From G039954875 sp047528275 (lineage in GTDB: Bacteria > Bacteroidota > Bacteroidia > Flavobacteriales > Blattabacteriaceae): a stretch of 64,000 nucleotides of DNA. Positions 10,004 to 19,752 of this stretch are shown one piece after another. The stretch lies in assembly GCA_047528275.1 (NCBI GenBank), contig CP180023.1:124001-188000 (forward strand), given 5' to 3'. The notes under the pieces were generated by a model. The model was given only the letters and a program-made list of their open reading frames with translations. It was not told the DNA's origin and searched no databases. The stretch's first letter is position 1; each line of letters starts with the position of its first letter. A program made the translations under genes and the position numbers.

Positions 10004-10756
10004 AACTATAGTCGGGTCATTTTTTTAGATTTATTCAATTTTATTAAATATATATATATATTATAGTAATATTTTATATTTTTAATAAAATCATATAATT
10101 AATATAACTACATTAAAATATTAATTATTATAAAAATACCCCCCTCTCTACCCTACTGCTTAGCCTAGCTGTCTTACTACTTATGGACAACAACTGCTAG
10201 GACGAAAACTTTCTTACTAACGAAAACACCTTCTCCTGTTGTATCAACGGTAGTTTTTTTTTCCGAAAGGGAAATTTAGTGTTCCTCCTAGGAAGTTTTA
10301 TCCTTGTATTTACTTATAGATAATCCATTGGTATTTAGGTTATTAGTGATGAATAATTTTTACATGTATATATAAATTAGCTAAAGAGGTTGAATATCCC
10401 TTATATCAAAGTAATGGACTATTTGATAGCTATCAGGCATCTAAACAAAATCATGATTTTTATGGTTTGAGTAGTCCAATGCCTACATATCTCTCACGTA
10501 CCAGTAGCGATAAGGTTACGATCATTAAATATTATAGAAGAAATGGTATCATTAAAGGCCGTTTTGAGATGAACTTGTATAGTAAAGATACCTTGATGAT
10601 CGTGTATATGTCAGTAGAGGTTGATTTGATTTCAATTTAAATTTAAATTTAAATACTTTGTATAAAAAACTAATCCTTTAAAACAAATGATTATAAAAAT
10701 AACATTTATATATTCTTTAATATGAATACTTAGTATCCTAGTCTATTCACAATAGT
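10004..10756 (+). pseudogene. AT-rich decay with one open lipoprotein-like remnant
   Basis: Most of this stretch is AT-rich and non-coding. A leader-like LLLSLAVLLLMDNNC occurs near 10155-10200. From about 10350 to 10640 a reading frame without a start codon runs about 95 codons to a TAA. Its second half (KVTIIKYYRRNGIIKGRFEM and beyond) resembles the beta-sandwich tails of small bacteroidete lipoproteins, but I cannot fix a family. Three tandem copies of AATTTA follow near 10637-10655. Confidence 0.35.
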
Positions 10757-13624
10757 TATAACGATAAGTTTGCCGAAGTATTGAACACACTTGAAATGCC
10801 TAGTTCTGCGATGGGGCTTATGATAGATAATCTAGCCTTATTTTTTTTTGTACGATCGGGTAGCTCTGGTATCTGGTTTGGATGCATTCAATCAAAAAAG
10901 AAATGTCTCTCATGTTGATCACTTCTTCCAAGCCTGAGACAAGCTTTATCGTGCTGCTACGGTGAAATATTTTCCCATGATAGATTCTTTCAATGTCTAA
11001 TCCCAACGTTAAGCCCTGAATAGTAAAGTGATCTTAGACCTTATCAATGTTGATTTTTATCAGATCAAACCCAATACTACCGAAGAGGACTTGGTCAAGT
11101 TGGAAAATAATCATCTGTATCGCATAGTAGGCAAGCCAACTCCTTTTGATGTCTTGTATAACCTTATCGCTTCTCCCTTGTTCATAGAAATCTATATTCT
11201 GCAACCCACTTATGTGTTTGATTTGGAATTTGTCCTATAGAATACACATCAAGCAGGTGATATCAGCCGTTTGGAAGCGGATTTGGGTAATGGATTGCAC
11301 TGATCCGAGACGGTCAGAAGCAATGTCTAGAGAAGCTGGTCAACTATGGAAGTCCTGGAGAGAGATCTTAAGATTTTGTGCATTTTGTGGTGATGGTCGT
11401 AGTCTGAGTACCTAATCGAAGTTGTTTGTATACGCTGCATCAGATAGGGACTCTCGCTTATAGTAGGTATGTTGCGCAGTGGTTATATAGTACACACCTC
11501 AAGGTATCGTACTTATACGGGTAAGTATTCCCTCCTTTCAAGGCTGTGATGAGGTAAATGATTATAGAGGTATCTGCTATAGCTAGTTCGAGTACAAGAT
11601 CTTTTTAGGAGATGATGTGGTATTGGACAAGCCTATGATTATCATTGATGGATTTGATCCGGTGGATAAACGGAAGATAGATTCTGGAAGAGAAAGTATT
11701 TATAGGTTTCATTTATTTAAAAATAAAACAAAGGAAAACATAGAAGATAAACTTACGAATCAAGAGTATGACGTTGTTATGCTCAACTTCCAGATTTATG
11801 GCAATTGTAGAGTTGTAAGAGACGGTGGAATAGACTATATCGATCGCAATGTGATAGTTCCGGTAGAGCTCATCCAGTATATTAATCAGATGAAGATAGA
11901 TGATGAAAAGTTGGTAGTCATGGACACCAGTATGGGTGCGCTTGTCTCATGCTATGCCCTAGACCATATGGAGAAGAACGATATACCTACCAAAACTCCC
12001 TCCTTTGGTTTTCTCTCGATTGGACATGACAAGGAGCCAATATGCCTATCGGCTTATAACATACCATACGTTGGTTTAAGATGAACGATTTTCTTCCTCA
12101 GATTAATTCTTCCAGCAGTCAAACAAATGCTCGTCTCCCATCAGTTGGTAGGATGGAATATTCCAACTACGGGAGCTCCTAGATTTTTGATCGGTTTATT
12201 GATAGTCTCAATCGCATCGGCGATCCGTAGAAGTTTCGTAAGGTACTCGTCTCTAATGGAAGCATCTTGGGTAAGCAGACGGGTTACACCACAGGGTGGT
12301 TTTATGAAAGGATTGGGTAGTTTTATCCTTAACTCGTTCAGGATAAAGTCCCGAGTGATTTTTATCTCCGAATGATGGATCACTACGGTCTTTTGATTCT
12401 AGAAGAAACTTTTTTGGTTTTCTCTATCAAGAGATTATTATAAATCGATTTCCGATCCTGTGATAGGTAGTTATGATAATACTCCTGTAGGAATGTTTAA
12501 TTTTTATACCGTTATGCTCCTATCTCTTAATAGGATCTTTGTACCTAATCAATCAGAAGCTAAAGGTTGGATATTCTTTTTATTGGAAGCTATTCGTCTT
12601 TATTTTGAAGACTTCTGACGTATTCTATGACAATTCGAATTTCGGTCGCTTTTTCTCCTTCATTCCAAGCAAGAGTTCGATAGGCTTCAAGGGGACTAAC
12701 CGTCTGCTCAAGGAAGATGTCTACAACCCGAAATATGGTTTGTACCAGCGAGACCTCATTTGATACCTACTATATGCCTGAAAAGAATGAAGGCCATATG
12801 CAACTCACCCGATCCAATACCTAATTTATTATAAATATATATCAATAAAAAATATTTAACCTTTACTTTTTCACCTAAATACTGATGACATACAATCTGA
12901 ATGGTTGTATGTGTAATGAAAACATTTGCACCTTCATTTTGCGTACCTGTGAAAAAGACTTAAGCGTCACCCTACAAGTTTTTCCCAATCTCAAGGTGAT
13001 TTACCCAATGGCCGAGTAGTATCATTGTACAGAATGGTACTAACAATGAAAAAGATTGGATTAAACCGCTTAACCGATGTAGCTCTACTTTGGTTCAAAA
13101 AACATTTGGATGGGTAATCCTAGTTTTTTGTAGGATTAAAAAGTTCATACCCTTTTAGATATGCTAATCTATCAGGCATTGACTTAATTCTAAAAGATCA
13201 ATTAGTTACTTCCATTGTATGGAAAAAAGAACGATGGACTGGAATCTTTATTGATTATTATTTAATGATTAGCGTGGATAATGAGTATGTGAATGGTACG
13301 GTTAATGTTACTAATACCTGTTGTAGTACTACGAGGATTTTTTTAAGTGCTCCTCTTCGTTATTTCCAAGATTGTGATTATAGAAGACATAATCATCGTT
13401 TACTTTGTCCGATGGGTCCTTCAGATAAAATGATTGGTGAGAAAGATGTAAGAGAATTCCTTATGACCGATTCCTACACTGTTTACGATCTTCTTGGAGT
13501 GTAAGTCAAACGATAGTCTAGTCCTTTAGAAGAGATAAACCTTTCGGGTCTATCTCCTGGTGAATATATTGTCAAATATCAGATCGATGGTCGTTGGTAC
13601 GATCGGAAAGTTATTGGGAAATAA
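10757..13624 (+). pseudogene. Degraded secreted alpha/beta-hydrolase-like protein with a T9SS sorting domain
   Basis: Pieces of one long secreted protein, in order. NDKFAEVLNTLEMPSSAMGL at 10757 and VALVSGLDAFNQK near 10860 form the N-terminal repeat-like region of large bacteroidete T9SS proteins. The longest open part (11617-12084, 155 codons) holds PMIIIDGFDP, then DGGIDYIDRN and a nucleophile-elbow-like MDTSMGALVSCYALDHME, where families of this kind usually have G-x-S-M-G-G. LNRIGDP and KVLVSNGSILG follow near 12210-12270, then FFSFIPSKSSI and EKNEGHMQLT near 12650-12810. The 3' end at about 13450-13624 reads YTVYDLLGV...INLSGLSPGEYIVKY...WYDRKVIGK, the hallmark type IX secretion C-terminal sorting domain, in one frame broken by two stops. 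Whether all pieces were one gene is inferred from order and total length (about 950 codons). Confidence 0.75.
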
Positions 13625-13651
13625 GTATCTATCGGTAATGATTGAGAATCT

Positions 13652-13677
13652 GTCCCCTAGGGACGGTTTGATTTTTT
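13652..13677 (+). terminator. Terminator left behind by the dead T9SS cargo gene
   Basis: GTCCC (13652-13656), a CTA loop and GGGAC (13660-13664) are followed by GG and a T-rich run ending in seven T. It starts 28 bases after the relic's final TAA, in the right place and orientation for that gene, and lies between it and the convergent purB. Confidence 0.6.
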
Positions 13678-13717
13678 TAGCGAGTAGGGGGGGCGATAGC
13701 TTCATAGATTTGAGAAT

Positions 13718-15145
13718 TTATACCTTGAGATCTGTATCGATTCCCAAGAGATTTTGAAATTTTGTCAAGACCAGGTCGACCTGGTGATCGATAAATTCTT
13801 TGGTCTGTTCTGGGGCAAATCCTATAAAATGTTCGGGCTGGAGCAGGTGGATTAATCTTTCTTTATCGATAGGGATCTTTTCGTCCTGTAGCACACGAGT
13901 AATGAGGTCATTTTTTTTCCCTTCGATTTTGACTTGTCGTGCTGCTTCCATAGCGTGGATGCGGATGTGTTCGTGAAGTTCTTGGCGATCTCCACCATTT
14001 TTGACCCCTTCCATGATGATGTGTTCGGTAGCCATGAAGGGGAGCTCTTCTTCGATATGTTTCTCGATCATTTTAGGATAGACGACTAATCCGTCGAGTA
14101 TGTTGTTCCAGATTAGCAGGATGGCATCGGTAGCTAGGAAGGATTGAGCTATAGCCAATCGTTTATTGGCTGAGTCGTCTAAAGTTCGCTCAAACCATTG
14201 AGTCGCAGCGACCATGACCGGGCTACTGGCTAGAGAGAGTACATATTTAGCCAGTGCAGCGATGCGTTCACTTCGCATTGGGTTGCGTTTGTAGGCCATT
14301 GCGCTTGAACCGATCTGATCCTTTTCAAAAGGCTCTTCGATCTCTTTTAGATTTTGCAGCAAGCGCAGATCATTGGTGAACTTATGTGCAGACTGAGCCA
14401 GATTAGACAAGAGTTGCAAGATCTGGGCATCTAGCTTTCGGTCGTAGGTCTGTCCAGTGATAGCGAAGATTTTTTGAAAGCCAAATTTTTCAGAAAGACG
14501 TTTATCAAGTGTCTTGACTTTTTGAAAATCTCCATTGAACAATTTTTTGAAACTAGCTGCGGTACCTGTAGTACCTTTTACGCCACGGAAGCGCAGATTT
14601 TTCAATCGAAATTCTAATTCTTCCAGGTCTAGGAGTAGACTTTGTAACCAGAGTGTGGCACGTTTTCCTACAGTAGTGAGCTGCGCTGGCTGATAGTGTG
14701 TAAACCCTAGTGTAGGGAGGTCTTTGTATTCCAGAGCAAAATGTTTAAGTCGATGAATGATATTGATTATTTTTTTGAGAAGAATCTCTAAGCCGTCTCG
14801 GATTTGGATCAGATCGGTATTGTCTCCTACAAAAGCACTCGTGGCCCCCAGATGGATGATTGGCCGTGCTAGTGGGGCCACATCGCCAAATGTGTGTACA
14901 TGGGCCATCACATCGTGTCGAAATTTTTTTTCATAAGTTTTTACCTTGTCAAAGTCGATATCTTCCAGGTGGTCTCTGAGCTCTTGGAGTTGTTCATCGG
15001 AGATGTCTAGGCCGAGTTCTTTTTGAACTTCCGCCAGGGCCAACCAGAGTCTACGCCAGGTGGTGAATTTCCTTTTTGGTGAGAAATTGTAAAGCATTTC
15101 CGAACTACCGTAACGTTCTACCAAAGGATTTTCGTACACATTCAT
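13718..15145 (-). CDS. purB: Adenylosuccinate lyase
   Basis: A 475-residue lyase of the fumarase/aspartase superfamily. It makes AMP from adenylosuccinate and also acts at the SAICAR step of purine synthesis. The signature loop is intact as GSSAMAYKRNPMRSE, and the substrate-binding histidine regions (THYQPAQ and TSAFVGDN) are present. I start at MNVYENPLVERYGSSEM, as in the animal/firmicute-like PurB group. The open frame extends 32 codons further to 15241, overlapping the end of purA, but that extension has no family counterpart. It lies 62 bases after purA on the same strand, forming a two-gene AMP-synthesis unit. Confidence 0.95.
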   Translation of the reverse strand: MNVYENPLVERYGSSEMLYNFSPKRKFTTWRRLWLALAEVQKELGLDISDEQLQELRDHLEDIDFDKVKTYEKKFRHDVMAHVHTFGDVAPLARPIIHLGATSAFVGDNTDLIQIRDGLEILLKKIINIIHRLKHFALEYKDLPTLGFTHYQPAQLTTVGKRATLWLQSLLLDLEELEFRLKNLRFRGVKGTTGTAASFKKLFNGDFQKVKTLDKRLSEKFGFQKIFAITGQTYDRKLDAQILQLLSNLAQSAHKFTNDLRLLQNLKEIEEPFEKDQIGSSAMAYKRNPMRSERIAALAKYVLSLASSPVMVAATQWFERTLDDSANKRLAIAQSFLATDAILLIWNNILDGLVVYPKMIEKHIEEELPFMATEHIIMEGVKNGGDRQELHEHIRIHAMEAARQVKIEGKKNDLITRVLQDEKIPIDKERLIHLLQPEHFIGFAPEQTKEFIDHQVDLVLTKFQNLLGIDTDLKV

Positions 15146-15207
15146 AATGTGGATTTTTTTAAGAGATTGGGCTAAGCTATCTTTGATCAAGTCTTCGGAT
15201 GTATTTT

Positions 15208-16494
15208 TTAAATCCATTTTTTTTTGATGATATTTTGACACCGGTCTGGGCCTATCGATATGATAGCGGCTTTCAATCCGATTTGGTCCTCAATGAATTT
15301 GAGGTAGCATTTGCAATGTATTGGTAAATCTTCGTATTGTGTGATTTGAGAGATGTCTTCCTGCCAACCTGGTAGCTCGGTGTAGACAGGTTGTACGCGT
15401 TCGAGCACCTCAGTAGCTGCTGGGAAATAATCGATCTGTCTTCCATTGGGAGTTTGGTAGGCGGTGCAGACTCGGATCTTTTTGAATCCACTCAAGACGT
15501 CGAGCTTAGTGATGATCAGATGATTGATTCCGTTGATCATACAAGCATATTTCAAAGCGAGTAGATCCAACCATCCGCAGCGTCTGGCACGTTGCGTGGT
15601 TGCACCATATTCATGCCCCTTTTTACGAAGCAGTTCACCAGTTTTGTCTGTCAATTCTGTAGGGAAAGGGCCTGAACCTACCCGTGTACAATAGGCCTTA
15701 GCTATTCCGATCAAATTTTTGAGCACTGTAGGTGGGACCCCACTCCCTGTACAAACTCCTCCAGTAGATGGAGAAGAAGTCGTCACATAGGGGTAAGTGC
15801 CATAGGCTACATCGAGTAAGATGGCTTGAGCACCTTCGAAAAGAATTTTTTTCTCATCAACCAGGGCATGGTGAATCTCATAAACAGCATCGATGATGCG
15901 TGGGCGGAGTATCTTGGCATATCGGGCGTATTCTTCGTATACCGTCTCAAAATCTAATGGTTTCTTACCATAGATCTGTGTGATGATCCGGTTCTTGAAG
16001 CGGATGTTGTTTGCTAATTTTTTGCGAAAGACCTCTATGTAGAGCAAGTCCACAGCACGTATACCGATGCGAGCCGTTTGGTCTTCATAAGTCGGTCCAA
16101 TACCTCGGCGGGTGGTACCGATGGATCGGTCTCCGCGAAATTCTTCTTTATATTCGTCGAGCAAGCGGTGATAAGGTAAGGTCAAATGTGCACGTTGTGC
16201 TAGATATACTTGTGAGGTATTGATCCCTTGAGATTCTAGGCTTTTGATCTCTTGGATGAGCGCTGCAGGGTCGACGACTACACCCGGACCAATAATACAT
16301 TTTTTACCTGGATGGATTAGCCCAGAAGGGATCAAATGTAAAGTGAAAGCATGCCCATCGATATGAAGAGAATGCCCGGCATTGTTCCCACCTTGATAAC
16401 GTACAATATAATCGGATTCCTTAGCCAATAGATCTGTGATCTTTCCTTTCCCCTCATCGCCCCATTGAAGGCCGACGATAACACTTGAAGGCAT
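15208..16494 (-). CDS. purA: Adenylosuccinate synthetase
   Basis: A 428-residue, full-length GTP-dependent ligase converting IMP and aspartate to adenylosuccinate. The N-terminal GLQWGDEGKGKITDLLA carries the catalytic Asp and the glycine-rich GTP loop; GGNNAGHSLH carries the catalytic His. GTTRRGIGPTYED is the IMP-binding loop. The C-terminal region has ITKLDVLSGF in place of the commoner TKLDVL form. It is followed on the same strand by purB, so the pair supplies AMP from IMP. A TATCTTTG promoter box lies 28 bases upstream. Confidence 0.97.
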   Translation of the reverse strand: MPSSVIVGLQWGDEGKGKITDLLAKESDYIVRYQGGNNAGHSLHIDGHAFTLHLIPSGLIHPGKKCIIGPGVVVDPAALIQEIKSLESQGINTSQVYLAQRAHLTLPYHRLLDEYKEEFRGDRSIGTTRRGIGPTYEDQTARIGIRAVDLLYIEVFRKKLANNIRFKNRIITQIYGKKPLDFETVYEEYARYAKILRPRIIDAVYEIHHALVDEKKILFEGAQAILLDVAYGTYPYVTTSSPSTGGVCTGSGVPPTVLKNLIGIAKAYCTRVGSGPFPTELTDKTGELLRKKGHEYGATTQRARRCGWLDLLALKYACMINGINHLIITKLDVLSGFKKIRVCTAYQTPNGRQIDYFPAATEVLERVQPVYTELPGWQEDISQITQYEDLPIHCKCYLKFIEDQIGLKAAIISIGPDRCQNIIKKKWI

Positions 16495-16522
16495 GGTTTC
16501 TAAATGGTTTGATCTTCTGGGG

Positions 16523-16530
16523 CAAAGATA
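16523..16530 (-). promoter_or_regulatory. Likely -7 box of the purA-purB promoter
   Basis: Minus-strand TATCTTTG, a match to bacteroidete TAnnTTTG, ends 28 bases before the purA ATG. No good -33 TTTG is seen at 19 bases. Confidence 0.5.
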
Positions 16531-16598
16531 ACTTTTTTATTTCAGAGCAGTTTTCCGACTCTTTATATAGGGTGATCAATGATTATCAAAGGCAGGGA

Positions 16599-16997
16599 TT
16601 ACTTTTTGTGGATGATCGTGACTAATTTTCCACCCAGCCATGAAAAAGGAAAGAATACACAGAAGGTACTTACCTCGAACCAGAATGGAAGTGTATACGA
16701 AAATACATGGATCCCGGCGATGAGTAGTAAGATCAGTCCGATTAATAGAGCATAAGCCTGTTTGGCCATCTGGACAAAAAAGGCTGTAGACACTCCTCCT
16801 AACAAAGCGCCAATTCCGTAAGATACAAGTATGGCGATGAAAAACTCAAAGGGTGCAAAGTTGAGTACTTCTTGCCAGTCCTGGAGTGGAGTTGACCGGA
16901 TTTCGGTAAACCATTCTTTGGTAATACTTATCCCAGCCAGGATCACAGTCATGCCTACAATCAATCCCAATAAAACGGCTAATGTATTTCTCAACAT
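16599..16997 (-). CDS. Small integral membrane protein, unknown function
   Basis: A 132-residue open frame with four hydrophobic helices: about 5-22, 50-72 (containing a GIGALLGG glycine-rich turn), 80-98 and 103-120. The charged end is KLVTIIHKK. No catalytic motif or known family is evident. A TATCTTTG box 25 bases upstream of the ATG and an undamaged frame next to decayed regions argue that it is a real, expressed gene. It is divergent from menB and transcribed toward purA, from which it is separated by about 100 bases. Confidence 0.75.
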   Translation of the reverse strand: MLRNTLAVLLGLIVGMTVILAGISITKEWFTEIRSTPLQDWQEVLNFAPFEFFIAILVSYGIGALLGGVSTAFFVQMAKQAYALLIGLILLLIAGIHVFSYTLPFWFEVSTFCVFFPFSWLGGKLVTIIHKK

Positions 16998-17022
16998 GTT
17001 TTTTTTTCTACGTTTCGACCCT

Positions 17023-17030
17023 CAAAGATA
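17023..17030 (-). promoter_or_regulatory. Likely -7 box for the small membrane protein gene
   Basis: Minus-strand TATCTTTG ends 25 bases before the ATG at 16997. The -33 element is not clear. Confidence 0.45.
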
Positions 17031-17117
17031 AGTCAATGGGATAGAAGGTGACATCAACCTCTATCCCCGATTGGAAAACATGTATTTTCACCATCGAATT
17101 TTTGAAAGAAGTGTATC

Positions 17118-17939
17118 ATGCCTGTGAGAAACTGGATTCCTATCAAGTCTTATGAAGATATTTTGTTCGGATTTTGGCAGGGCATTGCCAAGATCACAAT
17201 TAATAGGCCTCGGTTGTATAATGCCTTTCGTCCGGAGACCGTCATGGAAATGCTTGATGCGATGGACCTTTGTCGAGAGAGATCCGATATCGATGTGGTG
17301 GTACTCACCGGTGCAGGTGATAAGGCTTTCTGTAGTGGGGGGGATCAAAACGTTAAAGGTGTTGGCGGCTATCTTGGTAAGGATGGCGTTCCGCGTTTGA
17401 GTGTCCTCGATCTGCACAAAAAAATACGTGAGTTACCTAAGCCGGTAATCGCCATGGTCAATGGTTATGCTATAGGTGGTGGGCATGTGTTGCACGTGGT
17501 TTGTGATCTTACGATCGCCTCGGAGCATGCCTGTTTTGGGCAGACGGGTCCTAAGGTGGGTTCTTTTGACGGTGGATTTGGCTCTTCTTATTTAGCACGT
17601 CATGTTGGACAGAAAAAAGCTCGGGAAATCTGGTTCCTTTGCCAACAGTATACTGCTCAAGAGGCATTGAAAATGGGTTTAATCAATAAGATAGTCCCTC
17701 AAAAAGAGTTGGAAAAAACTACCATATCGTGGTGTCAGATCATTCAAAAGAGAAGTCCCATGGCATTACGGATGATTAAACGTTGTTTGAATGCTGAATT
17801 GGACGGACAACACGGCCTGATGCAGTTGGCTGGAGATGCTACTCTAATGTTTTATTTGATGGAAGAAGCTCAGGAAGGTAAGAATGCCTTTTTGGAAAAA
17901 CGTGAGCCTGATTTTAAGCAATTTCCCAAATTCCCTTAG
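17118..17939 (+). CDS. menB: 1,4-dihydroxy-2-naphthoyl-CoA synthase
   Basis: A 273-residue crotonase-fold enzyme closing the second ring in menaquinone synthesis, converting succinylbenzoyl-CoA to DHNA-CoA. MenB hallmarks: ITINRPRLYNAFRP near residues 28-41, SGGDQNVKG near 75, VNGYAIGGGHVLH near 115 and GPKVGSFDGGFGSSY near 145. The length is normal. It lies upstream of menA with only a dead permease (opposite strand) between, so two menaquinone genes are clustered but the pathway is not complete in this window. Together with menA it implies a menaquinone-based, probably anaerobic, electron transport chain. Confidence 0.96.
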   Translation: MPVRNWIPIKSYEDILFGFWQGIAKITINRPRLYNAFRPETVMEMLDAMDLCRERSDIDVVVLTGAGDKAFCSGGDQNVKGVGGYLGKDGVPRLSVLDLHKKIRELPKPVIAMVNGYAIGGGHVLHVVCDLTIASEHACFGQTGPKVGSFDGGFGSSYLARHVGQKKAREIWFLCQQYTAQEALKMGLINKIVPQKELEKTTISWCQIIQKRSPMALRMIKRCLNAELDGQHGLMQLAGDATLMFYLMEEAQEGKNAFLEKREPDFKQFPKFP

Positions 17940-17958
17940 ACAGGTATAGGATTCTGCT

Positions 17959-18690
17959 TCACGATCGTATCCACATAATCAACCCGATGATCAACACCAT
18001 TGAAAACATGATCGTATTCAAAACCTTATCAGGTAATTTACTGAATGGGTTAACCCCTACGTAAGTCAATGAGATGGAGGACAGCATCATTGAGATGCCA
18101 TAGGTGTAGTTGATATTTTTCAGAATCAGAGCAAAAACTAGTAGGGAAGATAGATTGATAAACAAGTATATTAATTTGGTAAAAGTGGAAGCTTCTAGGT
18201 TTTTTAGATAAAATATCGACTTGCCGATCACCAGAAACAAGGGGCCAATGCCCAATCCGATGGCTCTGCGGTAGAATCTCATGATGATGTATATCCCTCG
18301 AACGATTCATTTATTTTCCCAAAAAGAAGCCGGGATAGGTATGCGAATTTAGAAAAAGCTTTTCATTACCAAGTTCATGAACAGCATTGCAATGATCGGT
18401 TTGATTTTTTTTAAGGAATAAGTTTTCTGATGAATAAAGTGTTATATACAGAGAATAAAACCGTTATGATTCCTATGGGTAAGACTTTTTGAATATTAAT
18501 TTCCTTTTTCAAAAGCAATAGGCTTGTGATATTTGAGTATGATCCGATTAGCTTATTTGTACCAATGTCGCTTAGGGGGATTTTAAAAATATCAGTATAG
18601 GAATAGCGATAAGACCTGCTCCTCCGGAGACTGAAGCAATCATCTCAGCAGAAAAGCAAGCAACTACTCTAATGCAAATATTTATCTAGT
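17959..18690 (-). pseudogene. Degraded TauE/SafE-family anion permease
   Basis: Intact, it would be an inner-membrane exporter or importer of sulfur-containing or organic anions. Minus-strand reading from about 18680: AEMIASVSGGAGLIAIPIL, a frame shift, then PLSDIGTNKLIGSYSNI, the family pattern 'iaGgGGGli.iP.L...p...AigTNk..gs.gs'. A stop follows near 18420. The C-terminal half survives as a 107-codon open frame (17959-18282) with FYRRAIGLGIGPLFLVIGK, corresponding to the family's second 'fyDGf.GpGtGsFl' motif, and three further hydrophobic segments. That frame could be mistaken for a small membrane protein gene. A frame shift and several stops show the whole is dead. Confidence 0.75.
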
Positions 18691-18757
18691 CTTCCATAGA
18701 GTTGATGTCATTAAATATGGTGAGCGTATCGAGGTAGTTAAAGATAAGTTTATTCGC

Positions 18758-18765
18758 TATTTTTG
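18758..18765 (+). promoter_or_regulatory. Likely -7 box of the menA promoter
   Basis: TATTTTTG fits TAnnTTTG and ends 17 bases before the menA ATG, which would give a very short leader. The -33 region is poor. Confidence 0.4.
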
Positions 18766-18782
18766 ACTGAAAATCTTCGGTT

Positions 18783-19682
18783 ATGAGAGCCAAAATCTGG
18801 CTTTATGCAGCACGTCCACGTACTTTACCTTTATCTTTTTCTGGTATCATCTTAGGCTCGTTGATCGCCTTTGCGAGAAACTATGGGGATCTTTCAATTT
18901 TTTTGTGGGCATGCTTGACTACCTTGTTTTTGCAAGTCTTAGCCAATTTTGCCAATGACTATGGTGATGGGGTCAAAGGTACGGACAATGATCTGTGCAT
19001 TGGCCCAAAGAGAGCGGTTCAGGCAGGATATATCTCTCAGTCTGCTATGAGAGGCGCAGTGATCTTATTTGCATTATTGTCTTTTGTTTCGGCTTTGGTC
19101 TTGATCTGCCAGTCTTTTAGCCGAAATCATCTTCTTGTATCGGTTTTCTTCCTCATGTTGATAGCTATTTGTATCTACGCTGCTATAAGGTATACTGTTG
19201 GTACGGATGCTTATGGTTACAAGGGGTGGGGTGATGTCTCTGTGTTTATTTTTTTCGGTCTAGTCTCGGTGCAAGGGACTTACTTTTTGTATGTCTATTC
19301 TTTAGATCTTGGAGTGTTACTTTTGGGTCTTGCTATTGGATTGCTGAGCATGGCTGTGCTCAATCTGAACAACATGCGCGACATTGAAAGCGACCGACAG
19401 AGCGGTAAATACACTTTGGTTGTTAGGATCGGTCTTGAGAAAGCCAAGCTTTATCATATCTTCTTAGTCTTGCTGCCTTTTGCCTTAGGTGGGATATTCG
19501 TCTTGCTAGATTACAAGAATTTGCTTCAGTGGTCATTTTTTGTTTTGCTTCCCCCCATTTTTTCCCATCTTAAAAGAACAATTGCTGTGATTGATAGGAG
19601 AGATTTTGATCCGGAATTGAAAAAGGTATCCTTGACTACTCTGGCCTATGCTTTGCTCATGGGATTGGGATATTTTTGTTGA
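18783..19682 (+). CDS. menA: 1,4-dihydroxy-2-naphthoate polyprenyltransferase
   Basis: A 299-residue UbiA-superfamily membrane prenyltransferase that attaches the isoprenoid tail to DHNA, giving demethylmenaquinone. The first Asp-rich motif is NFANDYGDGVKGTDND near residues 56-71 and the second is NNMRDIESDRQSGK near 197-210. About eight hydrophobic segments span the protein. Length and start are normal for the family. It lies downstream of menB with the same orientation, although a decayed permease separates them. Confidence 0.96.
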   Translation: MRAKIWLYAARPRTLPLSFSGIILGSLIAFARNYGDLSIFLWACLTTLFLQVLANFANDYGDGVKGTDNDLCIGPKRAVQAGYISQSAMRGAVILFALLSFVSALVLICQSFSRNHLLVSVFFLMLIAICIYAAIRYTVGTDAYGYKGWGDVSVFIFFGLVSVQGTYFLYVYSLDLGVLLLGLAIGLLSMAVLNLNNMRDIESDRQSGKYTLVVRIGLEKAKLYHIFLVLLPFALGGIFVLLDYKNLLQWSFFVLLPPIFSHLKRTIAVIDRRDFDPELKKVSLTTLAYALLMGLGYFC

Positions 19683-19714
19683 GGGTTAAAATTTTCTTCA
19701 TCTTTTCAATTACC

Positions 19715-19722
19715 TACATTTG
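19715..19722 (+). promoter_or_regulatory. Likely -7 box for the UPF0173 hydrolase gene
   Basis: TACATTTG fits TAnnTTTG and ends 30 bases before the ATG at 19753. Confidence 0.45.
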
Positions 19723-19752
19723 GACTAGTCTTTATTCAAAAAATACAATCAG

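Noticed and set aside
10637..10655. AATTTA tandem copies as a CRISPR-like or satellite repeat
   Set aside because: Only three short copies in AT-rich decay; no spacer pattern and no cas gene.
11617..12084. A complete 155-residue alpha/beta hydrolase gene
   Set aside because: It is the middle of a longer secreted protein: family-like sequence continues on both sides in other frames, and there is no proper start or end.
15146..15241. N-terminal extension of purB overlapping purA
   Set aside because: The 32 extra codons have no counterpart in the lyase family; the standard N-terminus begins at the ATG at 15145.
17959..18282. A separate intact 107-residue membrane protein
   Set aside because: Its motifs match the C-terminal half of TauE/SafE and the N-terminal half lies broken just upstream, so it is part of a pseudogene.
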